In this document: piece by piece, positions 1 to 8,610 of the stretch | How the letters are laid out: the number at the start of each line of letters is the position of its first letter | Numbering within the stretch: the first letter of the stretch is position 1 | Origin: CAYMZZ01 sp046297935 | GTDB lineage: Bacteria; Bacteroidota; Bacteroidia; Chitinophagales; Chitinophagaceae | Assembly (NCBI GenBank): GCA_046297935.1 | Contig: JBKBHA010000016.1 | Location: forward strand, 1 to 64,000 | DNA length: 64,000 bases | Direction: 5' to 3' | Program-made: the position numbers and the translations under genes | Notes under the pieces: model-generated | The model's input: the letters and a program-made list of their open reading frames with translations, nothing else | Databases searched by the model: none | What the model was told of the DNA's origin: nothing

Positions 1-592
1 CAAATTCGGAATTCAATCTGCGTCATCTGCGTAAAAATCTGTGTAAATCTGTGGGAACAGAACTGCTGCCGAAATGGTAACCCTACAAACAATGCAGGCT
101 TTCTTTTCCCGCAGATTGCGCAGATTGGAACGCAGATTGCGCGGACTTTCGTTCTTAATTCCGGGCGTTTGGTAACTGATATCACAACCTCCTATCTGTG
201 TCATCAGCGCTCAAATCGGCGTCATCTGCGGGAACAGAAAAGCTTTGGCTGGCGAACTATAGCCTGGGGAAGTTGAATTGTTGAATTGTTGAAACGTTGA
301 GTTGTTGGGTTGTTTAGTTGTTTAGTCGTTTTCTACTTTCAATATTCAATCTTGTTGTTTTTGAAAATTGGCAATTTGAATTGATTTTGGCTTGCTTCTA
401 ATCGCTTGATCTTCCTGCATAAAGCATTAATTTTCAATACTCCGAAAGCCTGGAAGCTATCTGAAACCCATCCCGCTATTTCCATTTTCCAGAAAAAAGG
501 CTATTTTGGCAGTCGCACTTCTTCCAACAATCCTTTGCTGAATACCTGCTCATCCGCCATCCTGATGATGAAAAAGAACCTGTACTGGCGTT
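1..592. repeat. Gene-free repeat region at the window start
   Basis: No convincing gene lies here. Bases 14-135 hold one copy of the hairpin repeat built from AATCTGTGT and AATCTGCGT words, with GGGAACAG near 51-58 and the opposite arm TTCCCGCAGATT near 107-118. A second, solitary left arm occupies about 190-237 and again ends in CTGCGGGAACAGAA. Bases 271-330 are a tract of GTTGAATT and GTTGTTTA words. Bases 330-592 are AT-rich and lead into the DUF6089 gene; a -7-like TAATTTTC lies near 430 but is weak. Frames open across 406-687 run into the following real gene and are not supported. Confidence 0.75.
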
Positions 593-1390
593 ATGAAACG
601 AATACTAATTGCTTTATCCATGTTATTCAGCACGGCTCATGCTCAGGAATGGCAGGCCGAAGTAATGCTGGGTGGCGCTACCTATAATGGCGATCTGACA
701 CAAAAAGCGCTCAACTTTCGTACTATCCGACCCACTGTCAATGTCAATCTGAAATACGAATTCTATTACCTCGTCCTTCGCGCGGGAATTACGTATGCAC
801 ACCTGATGGGGCACGACAAATACAACAAAGACATTTACCTGAGAAATCGCAATTTGAGTTTCAGAACCAATGTATGGGATTTCAGTGTAGTGGCGGAGTA
901 TAACCTGGTTGAACCCGATCTTTTCTATGCATATCCATACCTTTTTGCAGGAGTGAGTTTGTTTCGCTTTGATCCGTTTGCTTTTGATAGCACTGGCAAA
1001 AAAGTAAAGTTGCAGCCACTTCGTACCGAAGGTCAGGGGCTATCGCAGTATCCTGGCCGAAAGCCCTATTCGTTGCTTCAGGCTTCTATACCAGTGGGAC
1101 TTGGATGGAAATGGAAAGTGAACGAACGTTTTGACCTCGCCTACGAAATGACTTACCGAATTCTTTTCACCGATTATCTGGATGATGTGAGCACCACTTA
1201 TCCCAATCGGGCAATCTTAGCCAACGAAATTAGTCCTAAATCGGCTGAGATGTCGAATCGGGCCAAGCCCGTGCCAGGCAACAATTATGTACCAGGCACA
1301 GGCGATATGCGTGGTAACCCCGATGTGAAAGATCACATGCTGTCGATGGGGATCAAGTTGATCATGCATCTGGAAAAGCGAAAAAACTGA
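593..1390 (+). CDS. DUF6089-like outer-membrane beta-barrel protein
   Basis: A 265-residue protein with a clear signal peptide: basic MKR, a hydrophobic core, and a probable signal peptidase cut after AHA at residue 17. The mature part is rich in alternating aromatic and polar residues that look like transmembrane beta strands (for example the stretches around YEFYYLVLRAGITYAHL and FYAYPYLFAGVSLFRF). Length and pattern fit the DUF6089 family, which in Bacteroidota is a small outer-membrane barrel often found near envelope biogenesis genes. The function is not established. It is convergent with the transglycosylase gene that ends at 1438, and no clear terminator separates them. ATG at 593 is chosen because the signal peptide starts there. 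Confidence 0.75.
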   Translation: MKRILIALSMLFSTAHAQEWQAEVMLGGATYNGDLTQKALNFRTIRPTVNVNLKYEFYYLVLRAGITYAHLMGHDKYNKDIYLRNRNLSFRTNVWDFSVVAEYNLVEPDLFYAYPYLFAGVSLFRFDPFAFDSTGKKVKLQPLRTEGQGLSQYPGRKPYSLLQASIPVGLGWKWKVNERFDLAYEMTYRILFTDYLDDVSTTYPNRAILANEISPKSAEMSNRAKPVPGNNYVPGTGDMRGNPDVKDHMLSMGIKLIMHLEKRKN

Positions 1391-1437
1391 TCGCTTGCTT
1401 TCTTTGATTACTTGAGTTTGTTGCGCGAAAACGGATA

Positions 1438-2406
1438 TCACTCTTCAACAGGCGCTTCGCAGGGATGTTTTACCATCTCTACAGGCATCGTTTCCCGATA
1501 CATTTCTGCATTCTGCCGGACCGACAGCTCTGTTTCTGTTTCCTTCTCAGGCGCGGGTGCACCGGTTGGTCCACCGTTGGAAGTGGCCAGTCCCTGCAAT
1601 AAAATATTGTGACGGCTTACCCATTCGCCTAATTCCTGCTGATAGGTTTTGCGTTCTGATTTTGTAAGAATGGTAAGACCACCTTTGCCTTCAAAATAAT
1701 AGTGAACAGCAATAAAACGCTTCACGTGGCCCCTCGTTTCTGCCGGCAGGTAGGACTGTAGTTTCCAGAAGTTGCGGCTTCCGCTAAGGCGAATCGCTTT
1801 CAATACAGGGCCGGGACCGCTGTTGTAGGCAGCAATTGTCAGTAGCCAGTCGTCGAACATACGGTAAAGATCGCGCAGATATTTAGCCGCAGCTACAGTA
1901 CTCTTATACAGATGGGTCCGTTCGTCGTATTGATCGTTCACCGTCAGTTTGAGCGTGCGGGCAGTTTCCGGCATCAATTGCCAGGTGCCGCGGGCGCCCA
2001 CAGCCGACAAAGCATGTGTATTTAGCTCAGATTCAACGACAGCCAGGTATTTTAATTCGCGTGGCAGATTGTATCGGGAAAAAACCGAGTCCATTATCGG
2101 AAAAAAGCGTTCGCGGCGGCGCGCTATTGAAGCCAGGTAATCGTTGTACCTGTTCAAATAACGGGTTACATATTCCTCGCGTGCCTTATTGATGGGCAAC
2201 TGGGGTAAACGCCAGTAATAGCCAGCCGCAAAGCGGGCAGGATTGAGGCGGACCAGGTCAAATCGAAGAACAATGTTGTTTTCAACAACAATAGTATTCT
2301 TTTTGCTTTTCAGAGGTTTAGCTTCTATCGGCTGCAAACCTGTTACGGTAAACAGAGCAGCAGCGAAAAAATAATAAACCAGCTTTTTGTTCAACATCGT
2401 TTTCAT
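1438..2406 (-). CDS. Lytic transglycosylase (SLT domain, MltD-like)
   Basis: A 322-residue exported enzyme expected to cleave the glycan strands of peptidoglycan with formation of 1,6-anhydro ends. After an N-terminal signal sequence (about residues 1-29) and a linker comes an SLT domain: ELKYLAVVESELN holds the catalytic Glu, GARGTWQLMPETA is the substrate-binding GxxGxMQ-like motif, and the third motif is seen as AAYNSGPGPV. No LysM repeats follow, unlike E. coli MltD, and the last 60 residues are low-complexity and acidic. A perfect -7 box is present at 2572-2579, giving a 5' leader of about 160 bases. Confidence 0.85.
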   Translation of the reverse strand: MKTMLNKKLVYYFFAAALFTVTGLQPIEAKPLKSKKNTIVVENNIVLRFDLVRLNPARFAAGYYWRLPQLPINKAREEYVTRYLNRYNDYLASIARRRERFFPIMDSVFSRYNLPRELKYLAVVESELNTHALSAVGARGTWQLMPETARTLKLTVNDQYDERTHLYKSTVAAAKYLRDLYRMFDDWLLTIAAYNSGPGPVLKAIRLSGSRNFWKLQSYLPAETRGHVKRFIAVHYYFEGKGGLTILTKSERKTYQQELGEWVSRHNILLQGLATSNGGPTGAPAPEKETETELSVRQNAEMYRETMPVEMVKHPCEAPVEE

Positions 2407-2571
2407 TTTAGTGAAACAATGCCGACCCCAGGTGTTGGATCACTGGTTTTCACAGGGGGAGTGGATCGATGTCTTACATAGAATACTGGTATTGCGGAAG
2501 AATGTAACCGGTGGGTACGGCTTGTGGCTTTTCATTTAACGGTTACTCCGCATAGAATCGGTAATGCATCG

Positions 2572-2579
2572 CAAAGATA
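2572..2579 (-). promoter_or_regulatory. -7 promoter box for the transglycosylase gene
   Basis: On the minus strand the sequence reads TATCTTTG, a perfect match to the Bacteroidota -7 consensus TAnnTTTG, and is followed by GC. No good -33 TTTG is seen about 20 bases upstream. It is the only perfect box in the 505-base spacer and points at the transglycosylase gene about 165 bases away. Confidence 0.5.
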
Positions 2580-2772
2580 CCGCTGCTTTACACCGTAACC
2601 TAGCTTTTAAGAGTGGGTAAATCTACGATCGATGCATATCGTTGTGGTTACCACCAATCTAACAACAAAAAAAGTTGACTGGAAATTTGGCAGACAAAAT
2701 TGGCAGTCTAACACGTTTTGGCAGAGAAAAGTGTTATCGGTTGCAAATCAGGAGACAAGGCGCCTGTGGCGA

Positions 2773-2910
2773 ATGTGCAAATGTGCAAATGTGCAAATGT
2801 GCAATTTAAGAATTGTCAATGGGGTGATTTGAACCTGAATGCAAAGAACAAATCATTCAATTAATCAAAGACCAAATTGATCATTTGCACATTTGCACAT
2901 TTGCACATTT
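2773..2910. repeat. Inverted pair of GTGCAAAT tandem tracts
   Basis: About four copies of the word GTGCAAAT stand at 2773-2805 and the reverse complement ATTTGCAC is repeated at 2881-2910, right up to the stop codon of the following minus-strand gene. Similar word tracts occur at 41487-41590 and, degenerate, at 33447-33495 and 47400-47427. Confidence 0.85.
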
Positions 2911-2911
2911 T

Positions 2912-3523
2912 TCACTTGTATTTGTCGAGAACAGCAAAGAATACCTGATCGGTGAGGCGGCGAAATATTTCTCCGTTTATTCGGCGATGGGTTTTTAGAT
3001 CATCGCGATCGAGCAATCGACCTTTTTTGTCAAATAGTTGCGGACGATCAAAAAAGGCGAGCGTGAAATAGCGTTCGGGCTGCAGCAATTTTTTAAGTGA
3101 TTGGTGCCTTACGCTGAGAAATATCAGGTAACGCTTTTCCCGCTGTACATAATAATCAAGTTTGCTGATCCAGGTGGCCTGTACCGTTTGCATATCCCTG
3201 ATCAGGTAGCTCACCTCCAGCAGGTCGAGACCATATTTGTTAAGTGTGTCAGGGAAACTGCGATCGCTCAACTGGAAATTATAAACAAAGCGCATCGTAT
3301 CAGTATTGATTTCAAGACCAATTCTGCTTAGTTCTTTGTTAGGAAGGTCAAGCGAGAAGGGTTGTATCTGGTTCAGTCTTTCATAGCGGGTTCGTATCGC
3401 CTGCAGAGTCGAATCGTATTGCTCATAGTATCGCTCTGTAAATTTAATCGAATACGAACAGGATAGGCAACTGAGGGTGCCTGCCAATGCGAAAGCCATG
3501 ATCAACACATTAACGGTTTTCAT
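2912..3523 (-). CDS. Putative lipoprotein of unknown function
   Basis: About 203 residues. The start at 3523 (MKTVNVLIMAF) is preferred to 3547 because it opens directly into a signal sequence; a lipobox-like LSCLSCS with Cys follows, so the protein is probably a lipoprotein. The rest is charged and helical, with no domain recognised; the C-terminal half has a strand-rich segment near YFTLAFFDRPQLFD. It overlaps the end of the preceding gene (3510-4451) by 14 bases, so the two are translationally linked and probably work together. This is the last gene of the four-gene secreted-peptidase operon. Confidence 0.6.
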   Translation of the reverse strand: MKTVNVLIMAFALAGTLSCLSCSYSIKFTERYYEQYDSTLQAIRTRYERLNQIQPFSLDLPNKELSRIGLEINTDTMRFVYNFQLSDRSFPDTLNKYGLDLLEVSYLIRDMQTVQATWISKLDYYVQREKRYLIFLSVRHQSLKKLLQPERYFTLAFFDRPQLFDKKGRLLDRDDLKTHRRINGEIFRRLTDQVFFAVLDKYK

Positions 3524-4451
3524 TCGGATAATAGAGCGTAATGCCATAAACTATCTTTTTCAATAACCGAGGTGTAACCTGCTGCAGTGTTTTTCGGCCA
3601 TAATCCCAGTAAACGATATTAACCAAGCCCTGCGGTGTTTTGTAAATATCCAATAGCAACACGTAGTGAGTGGGTATGCCCAATTTGGTGGTGGTATGCC
3701 GTTTTTTATAAAGCAATCTGTTGTTCAGATAAAGAAATATAGGACCGGCATTGATCCTTTCACGCAGGTAGCCATACACATCTTTTATCCATGGCCTCAG
3801 CAGGTCAGAACCCTTTGCTTTTACCTTGTAAGGAAAAAGACGGCGCAGCATTCGGTTGAACTTGGCGAAATTGGTTGAAGCCCACAAGGTGTTTTCATCG
3901 CCTTTTTGATAGCGACGATTGAAAATATTGATATAACCTTTGAAATGGTCGGCGAGACTAAGGAACCAGATCTGACCCGCATGGTTGATGTCGAGTGCAC
4001 CTTTATACTTGATTAAACCTGCTTCTTTGCGAACAGCTTTCCCGGGTTTGATATGGGCTTTGCCCATGTCTGCTTCTCCGTCCAAATACAATTTCACCAT
4101 GAAACGGGCGAAACCAAGGGGATCATGTTGCAACGGGAGATAGGTGATGCCGGAGTAGGCGCAAAAATTGGTGCCTTTTCCCTCGTAAAACTGGAGCGGA
4201 AACTGCGTAAATGCACGCAGGTTCAACATTAGTAATGCGGGGTCTACATTGGGCCAGTACTTGCTTTTGGGTAAGCTTTGAATGCTATCAAGAAACGACA
4301 ATGCATTCAGTCGTTCGGACTCAATAAAACGGTCGGCATGTACAGCCACCATTGATTGGCGGCTATACGCCCGACCGACACTGAACATGACGATCAGCAA
4401 AAACAAGCTATGCCCAATATTCAGCCTTCTACTCGCCATCGATTGAAGCAC
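3510..4451 (-). CDS. Exported protein, possible papain-like cysteine peptidase
   Basis: A 313-residue protein not recognised by overall sequence. An N-terminal hydrophobic segment (about residues 10-30) indicates export. Three islands resemble the triad of papain-like (clan CA, C39-like) enzymes: GTNFCAYSGITYL with Cys97, GIPTHYVLLLDI with His262 following a strand-like GPIFLYLN, and IVYWDYGRK with Asp283. Order and spacing (Cys first, then His, then Asp in a YWDYG context) fit that fold, but this is inference from motifs. It starts 9 bases after the M14 peptidase gene ends and overlaps the following lipoprotein gene, so it sits inside an operon of secreted peptidase-like proteins. Confidence 0.55.
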   Translation of the reverse strand: MLQSMASRRLNIGHSLFLLIVMFSVGRAYSRQSMVAVHADRFIESERLNALSFLDSIQSLPKSKYWPNVDPALLMLNLRAFTQFPLQFYEGKGTNFCAYSGITYLPLQHDPLGFARFMVKLYLDGEADMGKAHIKPGKAVRKEAGLIKYKGALDINHAGQIWFLSLADHFKGYINIFNRRYQKGDENTLWASTNFAKFNRMLRRLFPYKVKAKGSDLLRPWIKDVYGYLRERINAGPIFLYLNNRLLYKKRHTTTKLGIPTHYVLLLDIYKTPQGLVNIVYWDYGRKTLQQVTPRLLKKIVYGITLYYPNENR

Positions 4452-4460
4452 ATTATTATT

Positions 4461-6200
4461 TCATCGTTTGTTGTAACGCACCACTCCACCTTTACGGCTG
4501 TCTACTGTAATGGTGTAATTGTTGTTGCCGGAAACAATCCAGCGTACCTGAATCTGGTCCAAACCAGGTATGTTATCAATTTCGATAGTTTCCGGGTTAT
4601 TTTTTTGTTCGATGCTGATATCCAGATCGGGATTGCTAACGATCATACCTGCAATTACTTTTGCTCCCGACAGTTTAATAAGATCGGGCCGCTCAATTTT
4701 ATGTTTCAGGTCGTGGCTGGAGTGAGTGGGCATTAGTCGGGTATTGCTGATGGTGGCGGTAATTTGTTTGAGACCATTACCCAGACTTTTCTCTACCACC
4801 GTATCAATAACCAGTTTTGGCGTATGGTATGCATGATATGCTGTAAACGACATATTCCTGTGTGCGTCGCTTTCGAGCAGGAAGCCGGGGTGTGCTCTTC
4901 CAAAATTCTTCCGGAAGCCTCCAATCTCGATTTTTCCGTACTGTGGGTGATCAAATTCATGCCAGTCTACAAAAGCGTCCTGAAACAGCAGCCAGCGATC
5001 AAATTGAAAAGATGTTTCGTCCTGCGCCCCTCGGGTTGCGGCTTTGTTGAAGAATAAATAGGGAGTCCATAACTCGTTAGAGTAAGTGTATACGCCCCGT
5101 CCTCCGTAGAACCAGTCCAACTCACCGCCATATGCCGGGTACAGATCTTTATGTACAACCAGGTAGCGGTAGCCGGGTATTAATTCTTCGCCTTTTCGCG
5201 CAATAGCGTCATAAACTCGTACGTCGGCCGCGTTATAGGTTACCTGATCGGTCGGGTCCCCCGGCCCGCGCAGGATCATGCCTCCGGCGTTGTGATAGGA
5301 TTGCGCGGCAGCAATATTGGGATGTGCCATCACAAATTCCATCACCGCTCTGTTTTCCGGTAGCGAAAAGGGATACTTGTAGGCGCCGTTCTGTATATAG
5401 TTCGGTTGCCATCCCCATCCCCAGTCGCGGTTGGGATCGTATTGAAAAGTGTAACCATCTTCGTTCACCAACCCATCTCCATCATTATCTTTCCCTTCCA
5501 GACCCAGCAGTTCGTACTCGCCCGTTTCGTCGGGACCTACCTGTATCATTCGTCGCGGTTCGGCTGGATCAATTCTGTAACGTCCGCGGGGATTCTTGCG
5601 GCGCATCAAAAGTATTTCGTTGTCACCATCCAGGTCATCATAACCATCTTCATCAATTTCACCGTCGCGGTCGTTGTCGAAGGGAATTACACCCGATCTC
5701 GGTGTGCTGCCGGTGTTGGGCGCATGAAAATAACTGTCGCGACCGTCGGGGTTGATGCTGGGCACGATATAGAATACCTTGTCGGCGAGCAGCTCCTGTA
5801 CAAATTTTGTGTCGGCAAAACTCTCTGTTAAATACCAGGCTGCATAAAGCGCAAATTCGGCACCCTGTACTTCGTTGCTGTGAATATTTCCATCAATATA
5901 CATACCCGGTTTTTCCTCGGGCTTTCCGGTTTTAAAATCGGTAATGGTCAAACACCAGAGGTCGCGACCCTGGTACGATTTACCAATGCTTTCCAGCTTT
6001 GCCAGTTGGGGATGTGCCTTGGCGATCTTCTTGCAGATTTCAGTTATCCCTGCATGATCATTGTATCGGTTCCAGCTTAATACCACTTTAGGGTTTACCG
6101 GACTTCCCGCTGCTTTGAAAATCTGGTCGGCGTTCTGAGCCTGCACGAAAGAGGGGATTGTCAGCAGACTAATATTTATAAGGAGCAATATTTTTTTCAT
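4461..6200 (-). CDS. M14 zinc carboxypeptidase, secreted, apparently active
   Basis: A 579-residue protein with a signal peptide (cut near VQA at about residue 21). The M14 signature is complete: GNIHSNE supplies zinc ligands His107 and Glu110, SYHNAGG supplies His303, NPDGR at 150-154 is the substrate-binding Asn/Arg region, and YSNELWTP holds the probable catalytic Glu376. Between ligands 2 and 3 lie two Asp/Gly-rich segments (about 174-195 and 237-249, for example DNDRDGEIDEDG) that look like calcium-binding loops. A C-terminal beta-rich domain follows the catalytic part. The gene follows its paralogue (6219-7856) by 18 bases and precedes a possible cysteine peptidase by 9 bases. Confidence 0.88.
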   Translation of the reverse strand: MKKILLLINISLLTIPSFVQAQNADQIFKAAGSPVNPKVVLSWNRYNDHAGITEICKKIAKAHPQLAKLESIGKSYQGRDLWCLTITDFKTGKPEEKPGMYIDGNIHSNEVQGAEFALYAAWYLTESFADTKFVQELLADKVFYIVPSINPDGRDSYFHAPNTGSTPRSGVIPFDNDRDGEIDEDGYDDLDGDNEILLMRRKNPRGRYRIDPAEPRRMIQVGPDETGEYELLGLEGKDNDGDGLVNEDGYTFQYDPNRDWGWGWQPNYIQNGAYKYPFSLPENRAVMEFVMAHPNIAAAQSYHNAGGMILRGPGDPTDQVTYNAADVRVYDAIARKGEELIPGYRYLVVHKDLYPAYGGELDWFYGGRGVYTYSNELWTPYLFFNKAATRGAQDETSFQFDRWLLFQDAFVDWHEFDHPQYGKIEIGGFRKNFGRAHPGFLLESDAHRNMSFTAYHAYHTPKLVIDTVVEKSLGNGLKQITATISNTRLMPTHSSHDLKHKIERPDLIKLSGAKVIAGMIVSNPDLDISIEQKNNPETIEIDNIPGLDQIQVRWIVSGNNNYTITVDSRKGGVVRYNKR

Positions 6201-6218
6201 GTTGATCGGTTTCGGTTG

Positions 6219-7856
6219 TTAGAGCGTGATGCTGAGTTTACGAGTTCCTGTGGCTGGACTTCCGGCTTCAATTTCAAACTGGCCAGTTCCACTTACCAGC
6301 CATGAAATGGTTTGTGTTGCCTGTCCATCGAGCGAGCCAATGGTTTGTCGCGCGCGGCCAGTCAACAGCGTCTGTCCTTTTGAAAGTGTTGTTTTTACCA
6401 GAATTCGCTTAACCCAGGCAGATCGTTCACCCAACTCGGTGGTACTGGGTAACTGGCCTCTGTTGATAAGATCAACCGTGATACGTGTAAGACCATTTCC
6501 CATTTTTTCTGTGCGAAGGTTTACCAGGTCGGTTTCTGGTTGCAGGGCAGCCAATTCTACTATGAAACGGGTATGTTTTTCCACCAAGCCGTTTACCAGT
6601 CGGTAGGGAGGCGTATGCAAAACAAATGGATCCACACCTCCCACTTCAACCAACTGTCCCGGAAAGTCCGGATGTTCAATTTTTTTCCAAGGCGTAAAGT
6701 TGTTATTGATGCCCTGCTGTTCAGCCCAGCGTAAATAGTTGGCAACTGCATCTTCGCGGCTGAATGCTTTTTCTTTTCGGCTGCTATCGGGTCTTGTTTT
6801 TGGTACCCACCATCCGGGGGTGCCGAAGCTGAAACGACCGTAATGGTAGTATGCCCAGGAAAGAAAATCACCACCGGGAGTTGCCGATTTGGGCGCATCC
6901 TTCATACCAACAGTCTTGTTGTAGATATCGGAGACCTTGCTATTTATTTTCACGTCGTTTTCCTGCCAGCCCGTGGTGATGGTTGCTTTGGCCTGTGCCG
7001 CTGAATAGGTGTAGGGCTGGCTCAAATTGTTTTGTGAACTGAAGCAAACAACTCCATACACGTTGAATCGGTCGAATAGGAAATCGAGCAACGCGCGATT
7101 TTCTTTTTCCGAAACCGGAAACTCGCCAGCTCCTGCGGTGAAGGAGGGATGACGAAAGCTCATGTTTCGATTGATTGCCACACCGCCTTCCCCATCTTCA
7201 TTCCATTTACCATCTTTATCGTTGTCTACTCCTTCGGTCTCTATGCGATACATTCCTTTTTCGGGCTTTGCCGGATCAACTTTAATCATCACTCTGGGAT
7301 CCTCCGGATGAGGCATATACTCACCAGTTTCAGAGCTGATCCGCATCCAGCTGATTTTTCCGTTGCCGTCCAAATCTTCGTAACCATCTTCACCATTTTT
7401 CCCATCACGGTCATCGTCGGTAGCCTTGGCATTCCCATTCCGCTCATAACGCACCGAAGCGAAATACTGCTCCATGGCATCAGGGCTTAAATTGGGCACT
7501 ACGTAAAAGCTGGTTCGCTCCAGCAGTTTACGTATACTGTCGCTTCCTGAAGATTTCAGGAGGTTTTCAGCGAAACCTATGGCCAGTTCTGTGCTCAGCG
7601 GAGCCTGACCTTCTACTCCTCCCACTACCAGCAGGGCCGGTTTTTCGTCGGCTTTGCCGGCACCAATCGTCAGGAGCCATATGGAGCGTCCGCCATCGGT
7701 TTGTACGAGTGACCGAAGTTTTGCCAGGTTGCCATGGTCCTTTGCGAGCCGCTGCAGTCGCTCGCTTTGTTGTTGGTAGTTGGAATAATCTTGCTGCCCG
7801 GATCCCCAAAATGGTAGCAGGGTACCGGCAAGCAGAAAGGACAGGAATCGCTTCAT
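6219..7856 (-). CDS. M14-like paralogue lacking the zinc ligands (pseudo-peptidase)
   Basis: A 545-residue exported protein co-linear with the adjacent M14 carboxypeptidase: same signal peptide, same FYVVPNLSPD block, same Asp/Gly-rich inserts (DDDRDGKNGEDG and DNDKDGKWNEDG) and a similar C-terminal beta domain. The metal site is gone: the HxxE motif is replaced by Glu82 and Ala85 in GGVEGQAPLSTE, and the third His aligns with Gln275 in CFSSQNN. The YSNELW block with the catalytic Glu has no equivalent. It is therefore probably not a peptidase; a binding or chaperone role for its partner is an inference. It is the first gene of the operon; a near-consensus -7 box (TATATTCG) lies at 7874-7881. 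Confidence 0.8.
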   Translation of the reverse strand: MKRFLSFLLAGTLLPFWGSGQQDYSNYQQQSERLQRLAKDHGNLAKLRSLVQTDGGRSIWLLTIGAGKADEKPALLVVGGVEGQAPLSTELAIGFAENLLKSSGSDSIRKLLERTSFYVVPNLSPDAMEQYFASVRYERNGNAKATDDDRDGKNGEDGYEDLDGNGKISWMRISSETGEYMPHPEDPRVMIKVDPAKPEKGMYRIETEGVDNDKDGKWNEDGEGGVAINRNMSFRHPSFTAGAGEFPVSEKENRALLDFLFDRFNVYGVVCFSSQNNLSQPYTYSAAQAKATITTGWQENDVKINSKVSDIYNKTVGMKDAPKSATPGGDFLSWAYYHYGRFSFGTPGWWVPKTRPDSSRKEKAFSREDAVANYLRWAEQQGINNNFTPWKKIEHPDFPGQLVEVGGVDPFVLHTPPYRLVNGLVEKHTRFIVELAALQPETDLVNLRTEKMGNGLTRITVDLINRGQLPSTTELGERSAWVKRILVKTTLSKGQTLLTGRARQTIGSLDGQATQTISWLVSGTGQFEIEAGSPATGTRKLSITL

Positions 7857-7981
7857 ATTTGAATTTTAATGCCCGAATATACTGGATTTGAGATGGCATT
7901 GGGTCTGGGAAGGCTTGAAATTGCTCCATGACCGAATGCCGATAGTTTTTGTTATATTCGGTTACACAAAACGAACTTGCC

Positions 7982-8386
7982 ATGATCAAAATCGGAGATC
8001 TCAAACCCGGCGACAACATTCGTGTCAATGACGAAGGCATTGAGCGCGACGGCACAGTGGTTAGGGTTAGTCATGAGGACCATCAGGCCCTTGTAGACAA
8101 CGGTGTTCAGGAGTTTTGGTATAACCCTGAAGACATGACACCCATTGCCCTTGATGAAGCCCAGTTGGAGCAGTTTGGCTTTCAAAAAGAGGCTCTTGGA
8201 AATGGAATGAAGTACAAAAAGGACAGCTTCCGCATGGTTGTGCCGCGAGCAGGCGATTTCAGCGAAATCGAAATGTGGTGGCGGGAGGATCGTAGGCACT
8301 TCAATTTTCCATTGGCAGTGCATCAGTTGCAGAACCTGCATCTCGACATGACCAAAGTACCGCTGGAAAAGCCGGCCCACGTTTAA
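7982..8386 (+). CDS. Small protein of unknown function
   Basis: A 134-residue soluble, acidic protein. The start at 7982 (MIKIGDLKPGD) is preferred to 7949 because it opens into a compact beta-rich domain, LKPGDNIRVNDEG...GTVVRVSHEDH, similar in style to small SH3-like barrels. The central segment PIALDEAQLEQFGFQK resembles a motif (PIPLT-EILxxxGF) that I recall from small proteins of Bacteroidota phages and mobile elements; this resemblance is weak evidence only. It is divergent from the M14 operon and upstream of infA, with a -7-like TATATTCG near 7954-7961. No signal peptide or membrane segment. Confidence 0.6.
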   Translation: MIKIGDLKPGDNIRVNDEGIERDGTVVRVSHEDHQALVDNGVQEFWYNPEDMTPIALDEAQLEQFGFQKEALGNGMKYKKDSFRMVVPRAGDFSEIEMWWREDRRHFNFPLAVHQLQNLHLDMTKVPLEKPAHV

Positions 8387-8477
8387 CGAGGGTCGGGCGT
8401 ACCGACCAGACAAGAACGGGCTGACCGTGGCTGAATGGAGTTTTACTGCCCTGAAATGCAGGGGAGTAGACTTTTTA

Positions 8478-8560
8478 TGGCCTATTTAACAAATTGAAAA
8501 TTAGTAAATTAGCAAATTGGCCTTCGCCACCCGGCGATGGCCTTTAAATTTTATACTGCT
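8478..8560. repeat. AT-rich word repeat and small hairpin before infA
   Basis: AACAAATTGAAAATTAG-like words are repeated at about 8488-8520, followed by a GC-rich imperfect hairpin around GGCCTTCGCCACCCGGCGATGGCC (8519-8543, given here as its two arms GGCCTTCGCC and GGCGATGGCC). It sits between the small unknown gene and the infA promoter and might end upstream transcription, but there is no clear T-run. Confidence 0.45.
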
Positions 8561-8586
8561 TTTTTCTTTTTTCGGGTGGATCCTCC

Positions 8587-8594
8587 TATCTTTG
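8587..8594 (+). promoter_or_regulatory. -7 promoter box for the infA ribosomal protein operon
   Basis: TATCTTTG followed by CA is a perfect match to the Bacteroidota -7 element, 16 bases before the infA ATG. A T-rich stretch about 20 bases upstream takes the place of a clear -33 TTTG. Transcription would start near 8599-8601, giving a leader of about 10 bases. It implies that this part of the ribosomal protein cluster is transcribed from its own promoter. Confidence 0.7.
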
Positions 8595-8610
8595 CACCCC
8601 TAAATTTTGT

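Larger units (their letters stand above)
2407..2911. other. 505-base gene-free spacer with promoter and repeats
   Basis: This stretch separates the transglycosylase start from the next minus-strand gene. It holds the probable transglycosylase promoter (-7 box at 2572-2579, minus strand), and a pair of low-complexity arms: GTGCAAAT words at about 2773-2805 and the complementary ATTTGCAC words at 2881-2910, which could fold into a hairpin. A 66-codon frame at 2632-2832 runs straight through the repeat arm and is not accepted as a gene. Confidence 0.7.

Noticed and set aside
406..687. A 93-codon frame overlapping the DUF6089 start
   Set aside because: It ends inside the DUF6089 gene in another frame and has no domain or signal peptide.
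2632..2832. A 66-codon frame in the spacer before the transglycosylase gene
   Set aside because: Half of it is encoded by the GTGCAAAT tandem tract (translated as repeated CANVQM), so it is not a gene.
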